In this document: positions 35,969 to 48,058 of the stretch, piece after piece
Position numbering within the stretch: position 1 is the stretch's first letter
Layout: each line of letters opens with the position of its first letter
Source of the DNA: Clostridium sp. 1001275B_160808_H3
Lineage (GTDB): Bacteria; Bacillota; Clostridia; Clostridiales; Clostridiaceae
DNA length: 64,000 bases
NCBI RefSeq assembly: GCF_015550425.1
Contig: NZ_JADNAT010000002.1
Location: forward strand, 186,001 to 250,000
Reading direction: 5' to 3'
Program-made: the position numbers and the translations under genes
The notes under the pieces: generated by a model
Told to the model about the DNA's origin: nothing
Seen by the model: the letters and a program-made list of their open reading frames with translations, nothing else
Databases searched by the model: none

Positions 35969-36598
35969 ATGTCTAAAAATTTAGGACCTAATCCAAATGA
36001 TATATATCCAAATGAAAATATTAAAACTGTATGTTTTATAAAAAACACTATAAAAAATCCTAATATTGAAGTTGGAGATTATTCGTATTTCTCAGGAGAA
36101 GACTTTGAAAAGCATGTAACTCATCATTATGAGTTTATTGGTGATAAGTTAGTTATAGGGAAATTTTGTGCTATTGCAAGTGGGGTAGAATTTATTATGA
36201 ATGGTGCAAATCATAGAATGAATAGTGTAACTACTTATCCATTTAATATTATGGGGAATGGATGGGAAAAATCAACTCCTGCAATAGAAGATTTACCTTA
36301 TAAGGGGGATACTATAGTAGGAAATGATGTCTGGATAGGAGAAAATGTAACTATAATGCCAGGTGTCAAAATTGGAGATGGGGCTATTATAGCAGCTAAT
36401 TCAGTTGTTGCAAAAAATGTTGACTCATATAGTATTGTAGGAGGAAATCCTGCTACATTTATAAAGAAAAGATTTGATGATGAGTTAATAGAATATCTTT
36501 TAGAATTAAAGTGGTGGAACTGGTCTAAAGAAAAGATATTTGAGAATCTGGAAGTATTATGTAGTTCTGATTTAAATAGGATAAGAAGTATAGAATAA
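35969..36598 (+). CDS. Xenobiotic (Vat/CatB-type) O-acetyltransferase
   Basis: A 209-residue left-handed beta-helix acetyltransferase. The catalytic His lies in MNGANHRMN, after KFCAIASGVEF; hexapeptide repeats IVGNDVWIGENVTIMPGVKIGDGAII follow, then the C-terminal VGGNPATFIKKRF. This is the signature of streptogramin A acetyltransferases (Vat) and CatB. It could inactivate an antibiotic or act on an endogenous acceptor; resistance is not proven. AAAAGGAGG precedes the ATG. Confidence 0.9.
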   Translation: MSKNLGPNPNDIYPNENIKTVCFIKNTIKNPNIEVGDYSYFSGEDFEKHVTHHYEFIGDKLVIGKFCAIASGVEFIMNGANHRMNSVTTYPFNIMGNGWEKSTPAIEDLPYKGDTIVGNDVWIGENVTIMPGVKIGDGAIIAANSVVAKNVDSYSIVGGNPATFIKKRFDDELIEYLLELKWWNWSKEKIFENLEVLCSSDLNRIRSIE

Positions 36599-36786
36599 AG
36601 AATATAAAAAGTGGTATTAGAAAATTTGGATATACAATAGTATTATCTAGATAAACTTTGTTTCTAATAATATTAAATAAAATAATGTATAAGCTATAGT
36701 TAAATATTAATTGTTAAGAGTTATAGAATATATACTAATATATTTTAACATACTATATCTGTATCAATTTTGAAAGGAGATATAGT

Positions 36787-36990
36787 ATGGAAAGATTACA
36801 TTGCAAGATTAATGGAATAGCTAATGAAAATATGAAAACGCAACTAAAAAATTCATTAGAAAAAGTTGAAGGTGTTAATCAAGTTTGTGTTGATATGGCA
36901 AGAGGTTCTGTTGAAGTTATGTACAATAAACCAGCTACACAACAAGGAATAAGAGCTTGTATAGAAAATACAGGACATACAATTGAATAA
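36787..36990 (+). CDS. HMA-fold small protein lacking the CxxC metal site
   Basis: A 67-residue protein with the pattern of a copper-chaperone/HMA domain: KVEGVNQVCVDMARGSVEVMYN and IRACIENTGHTI match the GVxxVxVd...VxYd...aIeexGy layout. The metal loop is degenerate: HCKINGIANENM retains one Cys, with no CxxC. Metal transfer in the usual way is therefore unlikely. GAAAGGAG precedes the start. Monocistronic. Confidence 0.75.
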   Translation: MERLHCKINGIANENMKTQLKNSLEKVEGVNQVCVDMARGSVEVMYNKPATQQGIRACIENTGHTIE

Positions 36991-36999
36991 TTAGTAAGA

Positions 37000-37039
37000 A
37001 AAGTAGTCTATAATTAATGAAAGCATAGACTACTTTATT
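37000..37039. terminator. Terminator between the HMA-like gene and the LysR gene
   Basis: AAAGTAGTCTAT pairs perfectly with ATAGACTACTTT, followed by ATTTT; convergent genes flank it. Confidence 0.85.
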
Positions 37040-37055
37040 TTAATATTTATATGAA

Positions 37056-37931
37056 TTAAATAGATGAAATAACAAATTCTTTAAATATTTTTGCTATAGG
37101 GGACATATAAGCATCTTTAAGCCATCCCATATAAATAGTTTTATCTTTAATTTTTTCTTTTATCTTCAAGATAGAAACAGAATTTGTGTTGATAATTGGT
37201 GTGTTTGGAACTATTGATATTCCAGCGCCTGCCGCAACTAAACCTTCTAGCATACTTGCTTCACTAGGTCTTATTGATATTTTAGGAATATAACCTAAGA
37301 ATTCAGAGTATGAAATCATCTTATCTTTACTATCTATGCAAAAAGCAACAAAGGATTCATTTTCTAATTCTTTTAAAGATACTTCGGATCTATTTGAAAG
37401 ATAATGATTTTTAGGAACTATTAAAACATATTCTTCACTTCTTATAGCAATTGATTCAATTTCAGAAGGTATATTAGAATGTTCAATACATTCATAAAAT
37501 CCTAAATCTATTTTTCCAGATTTTAAATCACCTATTATATTTTTTACTGATTCATAATTAAATTGAAATTTAGTATTTGGATTTTTATTTAAGAAATCGC
37601 TTATTATAAAAGGCATAAAATATGTTCCTATACTAGATGTAGAAGATATAGAAATACTACCAGTATTAGGATTTATTATTTCTTGTAACTCTTTTATACC
37701 TTTGTTTATCTCAACTAGTGCAGCATTTGTATGAATCAAAAACATTTTTCCAAACCTTGTTAATTTAATATTACGACCACTTTTTTCAAATAGAGGAACT
37801 TCTAATTCTTCTTCAAGTTTTGAAATTGCCTTACTCAAAGCAGGCTGGCTTACTGATAATAAATTAGATGCAGTTGTAAAATTTTCAGTTTCAGCTATTG
37901 TTTTAAAGTATTCTAATTGTTGTAAGTTCAT
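37056..37931 (-). CDS. LysR-family transcriptional regulator
   Basis: A 291-residue regulator: N-terminal LysR helix-turn-helix (MNLQQLEYFKTIAETENFTTASNLLSVSQPALSKAI; key SQPALSKAISKLE), linker helix, then a periplasmic-binding-like effector domain from about residue 90. AAGGAG precedes the start. Divergent from the ferredoxin-nitroreductase gene, which it likely controls through palindromes in the 321-nt intergenic region. Confidence 0.93.
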   Translation of the reverse strand: MNLQQLEYFKTIAETENFTTASNLLSVSQPALSKAISKLEEELEVPLFEKSGRNIKLTRFGKMFLIHTNAALVEINKGIKELQEIINPNTGSISISSTSSIGTYFMPFIISDFLNKNPNTKFQFNYESVKNIIGDLKSGKIDLGFYECIEHSNIPSEIESIAIRSEEYVLIVPKNHYLSNRSEVSLKELENESFVAFCIDSKDKMISYSEFLGYIPKISIRPSEASMLEGLVAAGAGISIVPNTPIINTNSVSILKIKEKIKDKTIYMGWLKDAYMSPIAKIFKEFVISSI

Positions 37932-38052
37932 TTTATTCTCCTTAAGATAAAGTATATGATTATATTTATAAGATTAGTTAATCTAATTTAAATTTACAAG
38001 GCAGTTTAAAAACTTATTAGCTAATGGAATTATAAAAGAAAATTAATGTAGC

Positions 38053-38112
38053 AAAAGTATAGTACTTTTTAAGGTTATAGTAATCATATAAAAATTATAA
38101 CTATTAGTTATA
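38053..38112. promoter_or_regulatory. Two palindromes in the lysR-nitroreductase intergenic region
   Basis: AAAAGTA-TAG-TACTTTT (38053-38069) is a perfect inverted repeat. TATAACT-ATT-AGTTATA (38096-38112) contains an ATAAC-N5-GTTAT pattern of LysR-type boxes. Both lie 120-200 bases from either gene start, so they are candidate operators of the LysR protein. Confidence 0.45.
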
Positions 38113-38252
38113 GTTTTATGAAAATTATCAATTAGACATATGTTATTTTATAATGATATAATCACAATATAAAATTTTGGATTTAATTTAATATGATAAA
38201 TAATTATAAAATTTATTTATAGTTATGTCAAAAGAAAATGGGGGAATATATT

Positions 38253-39077
38253 ATGATGAAAGTAGATAAAGAAAAATGTATTGGATGTAGTTTATGTATT
38301 AATGATTGTATAGTAAGAGGAGATATAAATCTAGTTGATGGGAAAGCTAATATAAATAATATTACGTGTTTTAAATGCGGTCATTGCATAGCAGTCTGTC
38401 CTAAAAATGCAGTGTCAACAGATGAATACAATATGGATGAAGTAAAAGACTATAATAAAGAAGAATTTGAATTAAATGAGGATAATTTACTTAACTTTAT
38501 TAAATTTAGAAGAAGTGTAAGAAATTTTAAAAATAAAGATGTAGAAACTGAAAAACTATTAAAAATTATAGAAGCAGGTAGATTTACTCAAACAGGAAGC
38601 AATAGTCAAGGTGTATCTTATATAGTTATAAAAGATGGAATTGATAAATTAAGAGAAATGGCTTTAGAAAGTTTAAATCAAATGGGGAAAGGGATACTTA
38701 ATAATTTAACAGAAGAGACTATGAAGCTTAAAAATTATGCAGAGATGTGGGTACAAATGTATGAAGATTGTAAAGTAGATCCGAAAAAAGGTGATAGATT
38801 ATTCTTTAATGCCCCAGCATTAATACTTGTAGTATCTAATTCACAAGTAGATGGAGCACTTGCATCTTCAAACATGGAGCTTATGACTAATGCATTAGGA
38901 CTTGGAACATTCTTTAGTGGTTTCTTTATTAGAGCAGCACAAGGAAATAAAAAGATAATGGATTATTTAGGTTTAGATGAAAGTAAACAAATTGTAACTT
39001 GTATGGTTATTGGATATCCTAATATAAAGTATTTAAGAACTACCCCAAGGAAAAATGCAGAAATAATTTGGAGATAA
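38253..39077 (+). CDS. Ferredoxin-nitroreductase fusion protein
   Basis: A 274-residue protein. Two 4Fe-4S motifs occupy residues about 9-55 (CIGCSLCINDC and CFKCGHCIAVCP), followed by an FMN nitroreductase domain (FRRSVRNFKNK, GRFTQTGSNSQG, ALGLGTFFSGFF). The fused clusters would feed electrons from ferredoxin to FMN. Substrates may be nitro compounds or quinones. ATG at 38253 follows GGGGGAA by 6 nt; ATG 38238 overlaps that site. Divergent LysR gene is the probable regulator. Confidence 0.9.
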   Translation: MMKVDKEKCIGCSLCINDCIVRGDINLVDGKANINNITCFKCGHCIAVCPKNAVSTDEYNMDEVKDYNKEEFELNEDNLLNFIKFRRSVRNFKNKDVETEKLLKIIEAGRFTQTGSNSQGVSYIVIKDGIDKLREMALESLNQMGKGILNNLTEETMKLKNYAEMWVQMYEDCKVDPKKGDRLFFNAPALILVVSNSQVDGALASSNMELMTNALGLGTFFSGFFIRAAQGNKKIMDYLGLDESKQIVTCMVIGYPNIKYLRTTPRKNAEIIWR

Positions 39078-39131
39078 TTAAAAATATACAAATAATCAAT
39101 TAAAATATCTATACAGTAAGGAGGAAGAGAA

Positions 39132-39779
39132 GTGAAAGTTGAAATTTGGTCAGATATATTTTGTCCATTTTGTTATATAGGAAAACGCAAATTTGAAGCA
39201 GCTTTAGAAAACTTTGAGAAAAAGGAAGATGTAGAAGTTATATATCGTAGTTTTGAATTAAATCCTGGTGCAGAAAAGCACAATGATAAGAACATACATG
39301 AACTTATTGCTAGTAAGTATGGGATTACTTATGAAGAGGCTAAGTTAAATAATGATAATATAGTAAGACAAGCAAAAGAATTAGGATTAGAATATAATTT
39401 TGATACTTTAATACCGACAAACTCTTTTGATGCTCATAGAATGATTCATTTTGCAAAAGAATATGGTAAGATGGAGGAAATGACAGAAGCTTTATTTAAA
39501 GCATATTTTACAGATTCTAAAAACGTAAGTGATTTTAATACATTGGCTGAAATAGCAGAGAGTGTTGGATTAAATAAAGAAGAAGCAATAAATGTATTAA
39601 ATAGTAATAAATATAGTGATTTAGTAAGAGGCGATGAAGAACTGGCAGGGCGTTATGGAATAAATGCAGTACCATTCTTTATATTCAATGAAAAGTTTAC
39701 AGTATCAGGAGCTCAACCAACAGAAATATTTTTACGAGCTCTAAACAAAGTTGCTGAAGAGGAAAATTCTTTAACTTAA
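39132..39779 (+). CDS. DsbA/FrnE-family thioredoxin-fold oxidoreductase
   Basis: A 215-residue cytosolic DsbA-like protein with active site CPFC (Cys11, Cys14) in WSDIFCPFCYIGKRKFE and a C-terminal cis-Pro region GINAVPFFIFNEKFTVSGAQP. FrnE-type members act as disulfide isomerases or in redox stress. GTG start with AAGGAGG upstream. Located 54 nt after the nitroreductase gene and probably cotranscribed, a redox pair. Confidence 0.92.
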   Translation: MKVEIWSDIFCPFCYIGKRKFEAALENFEKKEDVEVIYRSFELNPGAEKHNDKNIHELIASKYGITYEEAKLNNDNIVRQAKELGLEYNFDTLIPTNSFDAHRMIHFAKEYGKMEEMTEALFKAYFTDSKNVSDFNTLAEIAESVGLNKEEAINVLNSNKYSDLVRGDEELAGRYGINAVPFFIFNEKFTVSGAQPTEIFLRALNKVAEEENSLT

Positions 39780-39849
39780 TAAAAGCTTACAAATTACATT
39801 ATGACAATCAAAGAGATGTATAAAAATAAATTCTAGTGCAGTTGATACA

Positions 39850-39885
39850 AAGGAAGCTCGAAATAAATTAGAGCTTCCTTTTTTA
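39850..39885 (+). terminator. Terminator of the nitroreductase-DsbA operon
   Basis: AAGGAAGCTC pairs with GAGCTTCCTT, followed by TTTT. Confidence 0.88.
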
Positions 39886-40033
39886 CAAATAATATTAAAA
39901 ATATTTAGTTTTATGCATATGTAAATAATAGATAAAAAATTATATTTAAAAATTACTTTAAGTAAATAAAATAAATAACTTAAAGGATATAACGTTTTGT
40001 GATACCATTTAGAAAAAATTAATATATAAGCAT

Positions 40034-40062
40034 AAAGGGGGTCGCGTTTCGCGACCCCTTTT
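40034..40062 (+). terminator. Orphan GC-rich terminator
   Basis: GGGGTCGCG-TTT-CGCGACCCC with TTTT, the most G+C-rich hairpin in the window. The upstream protein gene already ends at another terminator 150 bases earlier, so a short untranslated RNA between about 39886 and 40062 is possible. The rest of the 39780-40236 gap shows no ORF. Confidence 0.75.
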
Positions 40063-40236
40063 GTAAAAATAAGAGATTAACTTTTTCAAGGTAATAAAGC
40101 TTACTTAAAATTGAATAAATTTCACATTAAATATATTTCTGATACTACGTCTTTTACTTTCGCAATAAATTAAGTAATTTTCAAACTTATTTGGAATAAA
40201 CATTATAATAGATATTTATTAAATGGAGAGTTTTTA

Positions 40237-41211
40237 ATGGTAATTTATATTAGAAAGATAAAAGGTTGTTTATTACTATGTTTATTAGCTTTATTTTGTA
40301 TTGGACTTATATTTTATAAATACATAGCACTAAATAATAGAAAAGATTTTATTGCAGGAGCATTTGTTATAAATGAAGAATTAGAAGAACAACATGAAAA
40401 AGAAGTAATGACAACAATAAATAATGAAAAATATTTTAGACCATCAAAGCTTCCAGTGTTGAACAATAATAAAGAGGCTATTGAACTTATGGATGATTTT
40501 TATGATAAAGAAGTAAAAGATATATCAATAACAAGCAAGTATATAAGGAGCCCAGAAGATACTATTTTAAATTATTTTTCTCTTTTAAGGGAAGCAGCTA
40601 ATCCTGTGGATAATAAATACCTAGGGTGTGGTTCTATAGGTAATGGTGATAGACCTTATCCAATAGCATATAATTTTTTTGATGATGAATATAAGAAAAA
40701 GGTAAGTTTCAATGCTTATAAGGATTCATTTTCTAACATATTTCATATAAGTTTACTTAAGTATAAGGAAGTTCCAAGTGATAACGAAAATTTAAAGTAT
40801 TTTTATGAAATCGAAGCTATACAAGCATTAGAAAATAATATTGCAAGCTTTACTTATTATTATGGATTTATAGAAATGCGCAAAATAGGAAATGAATATA
40901 AAATATCAGATATTAATATAACACCTGAAAATTATCTTTGTGCCCCATATCATGGATGGGTATATGATGCAACCTCGAAAGTTGAAATAGAATATGGGAA
41001 CTGGTGCAAGCTTATTAAAAAGATGGGGAAAACAGAAGTTGATGGATATGTTAAAAATATATATTTCCTGGGAAATGACAATAAAAACTATAAAATACAA
41101 TTTTATACCCTAACTAATGATTATGATATTGAAGTAGCTCAATATGTTCAAAATAGCAATGGAAGATGGGAAAATATAAAATTAAATCCTAATGATTGCT
41201 TGAAAAAATAG
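40237..41211 (+). CDS. Membrane-anchored extracellular protein, unknown function
   Basis: A 324-residue protein with one N-terminal hydrophobic segment (residues about 9-30, GCLLLCLLALFCIGLIFYKY) and a large polar, probably extracellular domain with several Cys. No domain recognised. Start ATG follows TGGAGAG. It is monocistronic and precedes the beta-glucoside antitermination region. Confidence 0.7.
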   Translation: MVIYIRKIKGCLLLCLLALFCIGLIFYKYIALNNRKDFIAGAFVINEELEEQHEKEVMTTINNEKYFRPSKLPVLNNNKEAIELMDDFYDKEVKDISITSKYIRSPEDTILNYFSLLREAANPVDNKYLGCGSIGNGDRPYPIAYNFFDDEYKKKVSFNAYKDSFSNIFHISLLKYKEVPSDNENLKYFYEIEAIQALENNIASFTYYYGFIEMRKIGNEYKISDINITPENYLCAPYHGWVYDATSKVEIEYGNWCKLIKKMGKTEVDGYVKNIYFLGNDNKNYKIQFYTLTNDYDIEVAQYVQNSNGRWENIKLNPNDCLKK

Positions 41212-41340
41212 TGACTGTCATCCCTAGAATGTTATAAGCAATCTTAGTTAGTAGAATAATATTAGTAATTCTTATAAATTGATATTAAAAAAAACTCGGA
41301 ATATGTAATATTTTTGTAGTAATTTAATATGTAAAATGTG

Positions 41341-41369
41341 TTGACAATGTTTACACATTGTATTAGAAT
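41341..41369 (+). promoter_or_regulatory. Sigma-A promoter of the beta-glucoside operon with internal palindrome
   Basis: TTGACA (41341), 17-base spacer, TAGAAT (41364). CAATGT-TTAC-ACATTG (41345-41360), a perfect 6-bp inverted repeat, overlaps the -35 box and fills the spacer, where a repressor would block polymerase. The RAT follows 30 bases downstream. Confidence 0.75.
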
Positions 41370-41398
41370 ATAACCATATTAAATACGGATCCATTTAC

Positions 41399-41492
41399 GG
41401 ATTGTTACTGGAAAGCAGGCAAAACCTAAATTGATACCAAATTTGTTATAGTGGAGAAACTATAACCATTTGATATTGATTTGGGTTTTTTT
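41399..41492 (+). promoter_or_regulatory. RAT 1 and its terminator upstream of the antiterminator gene
   Basis: The ribonucleic antiterminator runs from 41399 to 41426 (GGATTGTTACTGG ... GCAGGCAAAACC), the LicT/BglG binding pattern. Its 3' end, AAAACCTAAAT, pairs with ATTTGGGTTTTTTT at about 41480-41492 to make an intrinsic terminator. Binding of active antiterminator protein would favour the RAT and allow read-through. Confidence 0.9.
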
Positions 41493-41600
41493 ATACGAAA
41501 ATAGAATAAATCTTATTAATAAGCTAAATATATAATGAGATTATTTTTTATAGAAGATAAATATTTCTAATAAAAAATTAAGATGAAGGAGATTAGAGAT

Positions 41601-42437
41601 ATGCTAATAAACAAAGTGTTAAATAATAATGTTATTACAATTATAAATGAAAACAATGAAGAATCAGTTGTTATGGGTAGGGGAATAGCCTTTCAAAAGA
41701 AGAAGGGTGATGAAGTTGATAAGGAAAAAGTAGACAAGATATTTGTTTTAAGGAATAAGAGCATTAATGATAAGTTAATTGCATTAGTTAATGATATTCC
41801 TGTAGAAAACCTAGAAATTGCTGAAGAAGTAATTAAATATGCAGAAGAAAAATTAGGAACAAAACTAAATGAAAATATATATTTAACACTTACTGATCAT
41901 ATAAGCTTTTCTATAAACAGATATAAAAATAATTTAGAAATGAAAAATGTAATGCTTTGGGATATAAAAAGACTTCATAAATCAGAATTTGAAATTGGAC
42001 TTAAGGCATTGGAAATCATAAAAAGTAAAGTGGATATAGAGTTGCCAGAAGATGAAGCAGCATCAATAGCACTTCATATATTAAATGGTGAATTAAGTCA
42101 AGATATGCCTCAAATAGTTGATATTATAAATTTAATTAATGAAATTCTCAAAATTGTAAAATATCATTTTAATATTGATTTTGACGAAGAATCAATTAAT
42201 TATTATAGATTTATTACTCATTTAAAATTCTTTGCACAAAGATTAGTTAGCGGAAAATACTATGAAGATAGTGATAATGAGTTATTTGAAATGATTAAGA
42301 ATAAATATCCCAAATCATATGAGTGCACAAGAAAGATAGAAGGATTTATAAAACAAAAATTTAATAATGAATTAACAAAAGAAGAAAAACTATATTTAAT
42401 AGTACATACAGCGAGAGTTGTAAAAGAGAATTATTAA
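41601..42437 (+). CDS. licT: BglG/LicT-family transcriptional antiterminator
   Basis: A 278-residue protein: RNA-binding CAT domain (residues 1 to about 57, MLINKVLNNNVI and MGRGIAFQKKKGD), then two PTS regulation domains with conserved His in LTDHISFSI, ASIALHILNGE, RFITHLKFFAQR and LIVHTARV. HPr and the EIIB of the sugar PTS phosphorylate these His residues. ATG at 41601 has AAGGAG 8 nt upstream; the ATG at 41583 overlaps it. It autoregulates through RAT 1 and controls the PTS gene through RATs 2 and 3. Confidence 0.95.
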   Translation: MLINKVLNNNVITIINENNEESVVMGRGIAFQKKKGDEVDKEKVDKIFVLRNKSINDKLIALVNDIPVENLEIAEEVIKYAEEKLGTKLNENIYLTLTDHISFSINRYKNNLEMKNVMLWDIKRLHKSEFEIGLKALEIIKSKVDIELPEDEAASIALHILNGELSQDMPQIVDIINLINEILKIVKYHFNIDFDEESINYYRFITHLKFFAQRLVSGKYYEDSDNELFEMIKNKYPKSYECTRKIEGFIKQKFNNELTKEEKLYLIVHTARVVKENY

Positions 42438-42465
42438 AAATTAATATAGATTTAAATTTTACTTA

Positions 42466-42597
42466 GGATTGTAACTGATTCGATCAGGCAAAACCTAAAT
42501 TAATGATTAAAATTTAGCTAATGAACTATACTTGCGTATTATCAAGATTTATTTATATTCATTAGTATGATATTTATGATTTAATTTAGGTTTTTTA
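42466..42597 (+). promoter_or_regulatory. RAT 2 and its terminator
   Basis: RAT at 42466-42495 (GGATTGTAACTG ... CAGGCAAAACC). AAAACCTAAATTAA at 42490 pairs with TTAATTTAGGTTTTTT at about 42582-42596, with an inner CTAATGAA/TTCATTAG stem, forming a terminator after the antiterminator gene. Confidence 0.88.
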
Positions 42598-42668
42598 TTA
42601 TATACTGATAAATAAATATGTTCGGAGGAGATAGCAGGAAAATTAATTTGTTAATCGGAAGTTTCATA

Positions 42669-44631
<1,963 letters not shown>

Positions 44632-44779
44632 TATATAAGTTTTAATAAAAATGAAGTTGACTAAATTTATTAAAAGGTGAAATTAATTTGAGTTTATAAT
44701 AAAATAATTGATTCTTACTAAGAAAGATTTAATTATTTAATAACTAGAAAACAATTAAATTTAAAACTTATGAAAATAT

Positions 44780-44816
44780 AAGGAAGTATCTAAAGAAGAA
44801 TTTATAGATACTTCCT
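44780..44816 (+). promoter_or_regulatory. Intercistronic hairpin before the phospho-beta-glucosidase gene
   Basis: AAGGAAGTATCTA pairs perfectly with TAGATACTTCCTT, followed by A-run, not T-run, 24 bases before the next ATG. It is probably an mRNA processing or stability element rather than a terminator for the plus strand. Confidence 0.5.
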
Positions 44817-44819
44817 TAA

Positions 44820-46280
<1,461 letters not shown>

Positions 46281-46299
46281 TATAGGCTAATAATTTATT

Positions 46300-46332
46300 A
46301 AAAGAGTTTGGATTTAATTTCAAGCTCTTTTT
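46300..46332 (+). terminator. Terminator of the beta-glucoside operon
   Basis: AAAAGAG(T)TTG pairs with CAAGCTCTTTT, followed by TT; modest stem. Confidence 0.6.
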
Positions 46333-46450
46333 AATTTAATTAAATTTGATATATAATATAATAGGTTTATAAAGACATTTAAATTAAATTAATAAAAATA
46401 GTGTTATAATAAGATAAACAATAGAAAAATATATTTAGAAGGTGTACAAA

Positions 46451-47101
46451 ATGAAAAAAAATATAATCAATTTTATTGAAGAAAATAAAATAATTGCAAT
46501 TTGCAGAGGGATTTATGGAGAAAAGCTAGTTCAACTAGTAGAGTCGTTGTATGAAGGTGGAGTTAAGCTAGTAGAAGTAACATTTGATCAAGGTGACGAA
46601 AAGTGTATAGAAAAAACTTCAGAAGCACTTAAAGAATTAAATTCTAAATTTAGTGGCAAAGTTAAGTTTGGAGCAGGAACAGTTATTACAACTGAACAAG
46701 TTAAGGCTGCAAAAAATTCAGGAGCAGAATATATTTTATCTCCAAATTCAGATTCAGAAATAATAAAGCTAGCAAATGAATTAGGATTAGTAACTATACC
46801 AGGTGCTATGACTCCAACTGAGATTTTATCTGCTCATAAGGCTGGTGCAGATTTTGTAAAACTGTTCCCAGCAGGTACTTTAGGATTAAAATATGTTAAA
46901 GATATATTAGGGCCAATAAATAATGTTAAATTTATAGCAGCAGCTGGTGTCACTCCAGAAAACTTAGGAGAATTTTTAAAATTAGGATTTGTAGGTGCTG
47001 GAATTAGTAATTATATAACTAATAAAGATATGGTAAACTCAGGAGATTTTGAAACATTAACTAATCATGCTATAGAAATAATGAAAATAGCTAAAAATTA
47101 A
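46451..47101 (+). CDS. eda: KDPG/KHG aldolase
   Basis: A 216-residue class I aldolase that cleaves 2-keto-3-deoxy-6-phosphogluconate to pyruvate and glyceraldehyde 3-phosphate. Motifs: ICRGIYGEKLVQLVESL, LVEVTFD, FGAGTVITTEQV, Schiff-base Lys in DFVKLFPAGTLG, and FIAAAGVTPEN. ATG at 46451 follows AGAAGGTG. No kdgK or uronate genes are adjacent; it is a lone gene. Confidence 0.92.
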   Translation: MKKNIINFIEENKIIAICRGIYGEKLVQLVESLYEGGVKLVEVTFDQGDEKCIEKTSEALKELNSKFSGKVKFGAGTVITTEQVKAAKNSGAEYILSPNSDSEIIKLANELGLVTIPGAMTPTEILSAHKAGADFVKLFPAGTLGLKYVKDILGPINNVKFIAAAGVTPENLGEFLKLGFVGAGISNYITNKDMVNSGDFETLTNHAIEIMKIAKN

Positions 47102-47341
47102 TATAAATAAAGAAATATAGAATTAGATTTGCAGAATAATATTTATAGTGATGGATAAGATAAAATTGAAAATAGAGCTATGGTATAATATCGATGAGAA
47201 AGATTATCAATTAGCGAGAAATATTAAGGAATTTAAAAATAAACTAAGATAATAAGCTTAAACTAAATGATAATGATTTTCAATTACTGAAAAGGTGTGA
47301 TATTATATCAACATAATTTAATTTTAAAGAGGAGGGAAACC

Positions 47342-47935
47342 ATGGCTAGAGAAAGAGGCCCAAGATTTAAACAGTGTAGAAGACTTGGCTTAAATGTTTC
47401 CGGACATCCTAAAGCTATGAATAGAGCTGTAAAGGGAACAAGTAGATCAGACAAAAAATTATCAGAATATGGTGTAAGACTATTAGAAAAGCAAAGATTA
47501 AGAGCTTACTATGGAGTTTTAGAAAAGCAATTTAAAAAATATGTTGAAGATGCTTTTAAAACAAAAGAAGGAACAACTGGGGAAGCTTTATTAATAAGAT
47601 TAGAATCAAGATTAGACAATCTTGTATATAGAATGGGATTTGCTAATTCTATAAGAGCTGCAAGACAAATGGTTAATCATGGACATATATTAGTTAATGG
47701 AAAGAAGATTGATATTCCATCATATAAGGTAGACCCAGGCACAGAGATTTCTTTAACAGAAAAGGCAAGGAAATCTCCAAATTATCTTGCAAACATAAAT
47801 GGACATGTAAATACTTTACCTTACATAGATTCTAACTTAGAAGAATTTAAGGCTGTATACACTAGATATCCATTAAGAGAAGAAATACCAATACAAATAA
47901 ATGAAAATCTAATAGTTGAGTTCTACTCTAGATAA
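47342..47935 (+). CDS. rpsD: Ribosomal protein S4, zinc-free paralogue form
   Basis: A 197-residue primary 16S rRNA-binding protein. The N-terminus ([25 protein letters not shown]) keeps one Cys and lacks the CxxC zinc motifs; the S4 RNA-binding domain is at about 90-150 ([37 protein letters not shown]). AGGAGG precedes ATG 47342. It stands alone rather than in the rpsM-rpsK-rpsD-rpoA cluster, as a second S4 copy does in several clostridia. Confidence 0.93.
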   Translation: MARERGPRFKQCRRLGLNVSGHPKAMNRAVKGTSRSDKKLSEYGVRLLEKQRLRAYYGVLEKQFKKYVEDAFKTKEGTTGEALLIRLESRLDNLVYRMGFANSIRAARQMVNHGHILVNGKKIDIPSYKVDPGTEISLTEKARKSPNYLANINGHVNTLPYIDSNLEEFKAVYTRYPLREEIPIQINENLIVEFYSR

Positions 47936-47996
47936 TTATTCTAGCTAAGAGTATAAGGTTCATAACTTCTTAAAATTAAAGTATATTTTGCCATGG

Positions 47997-48029
47997 AAAA
48001 AGCTATACAGTGCAGTGTATAGCTTTTTC
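47997..48029. terminator. Terminator between rpsD and ctc
   Basis: AAAAAGCTATACA pairs with TGTATAGCTTTTT around GTGCAG; both strands carry a T-run. Confidence 0.88.
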
Positions 48030-48058
48030 TTTCTATAGATATTAAAAATAAAATTGAA

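Noticed and set aside
47151..47252. Thirty-three-codon frame MDKIKLKIELWYNIDEKD... upstream of rpsD
   Set aside because: Composition looks protein-like, but there is no ribosome binding site before the ATG; left uncalled.
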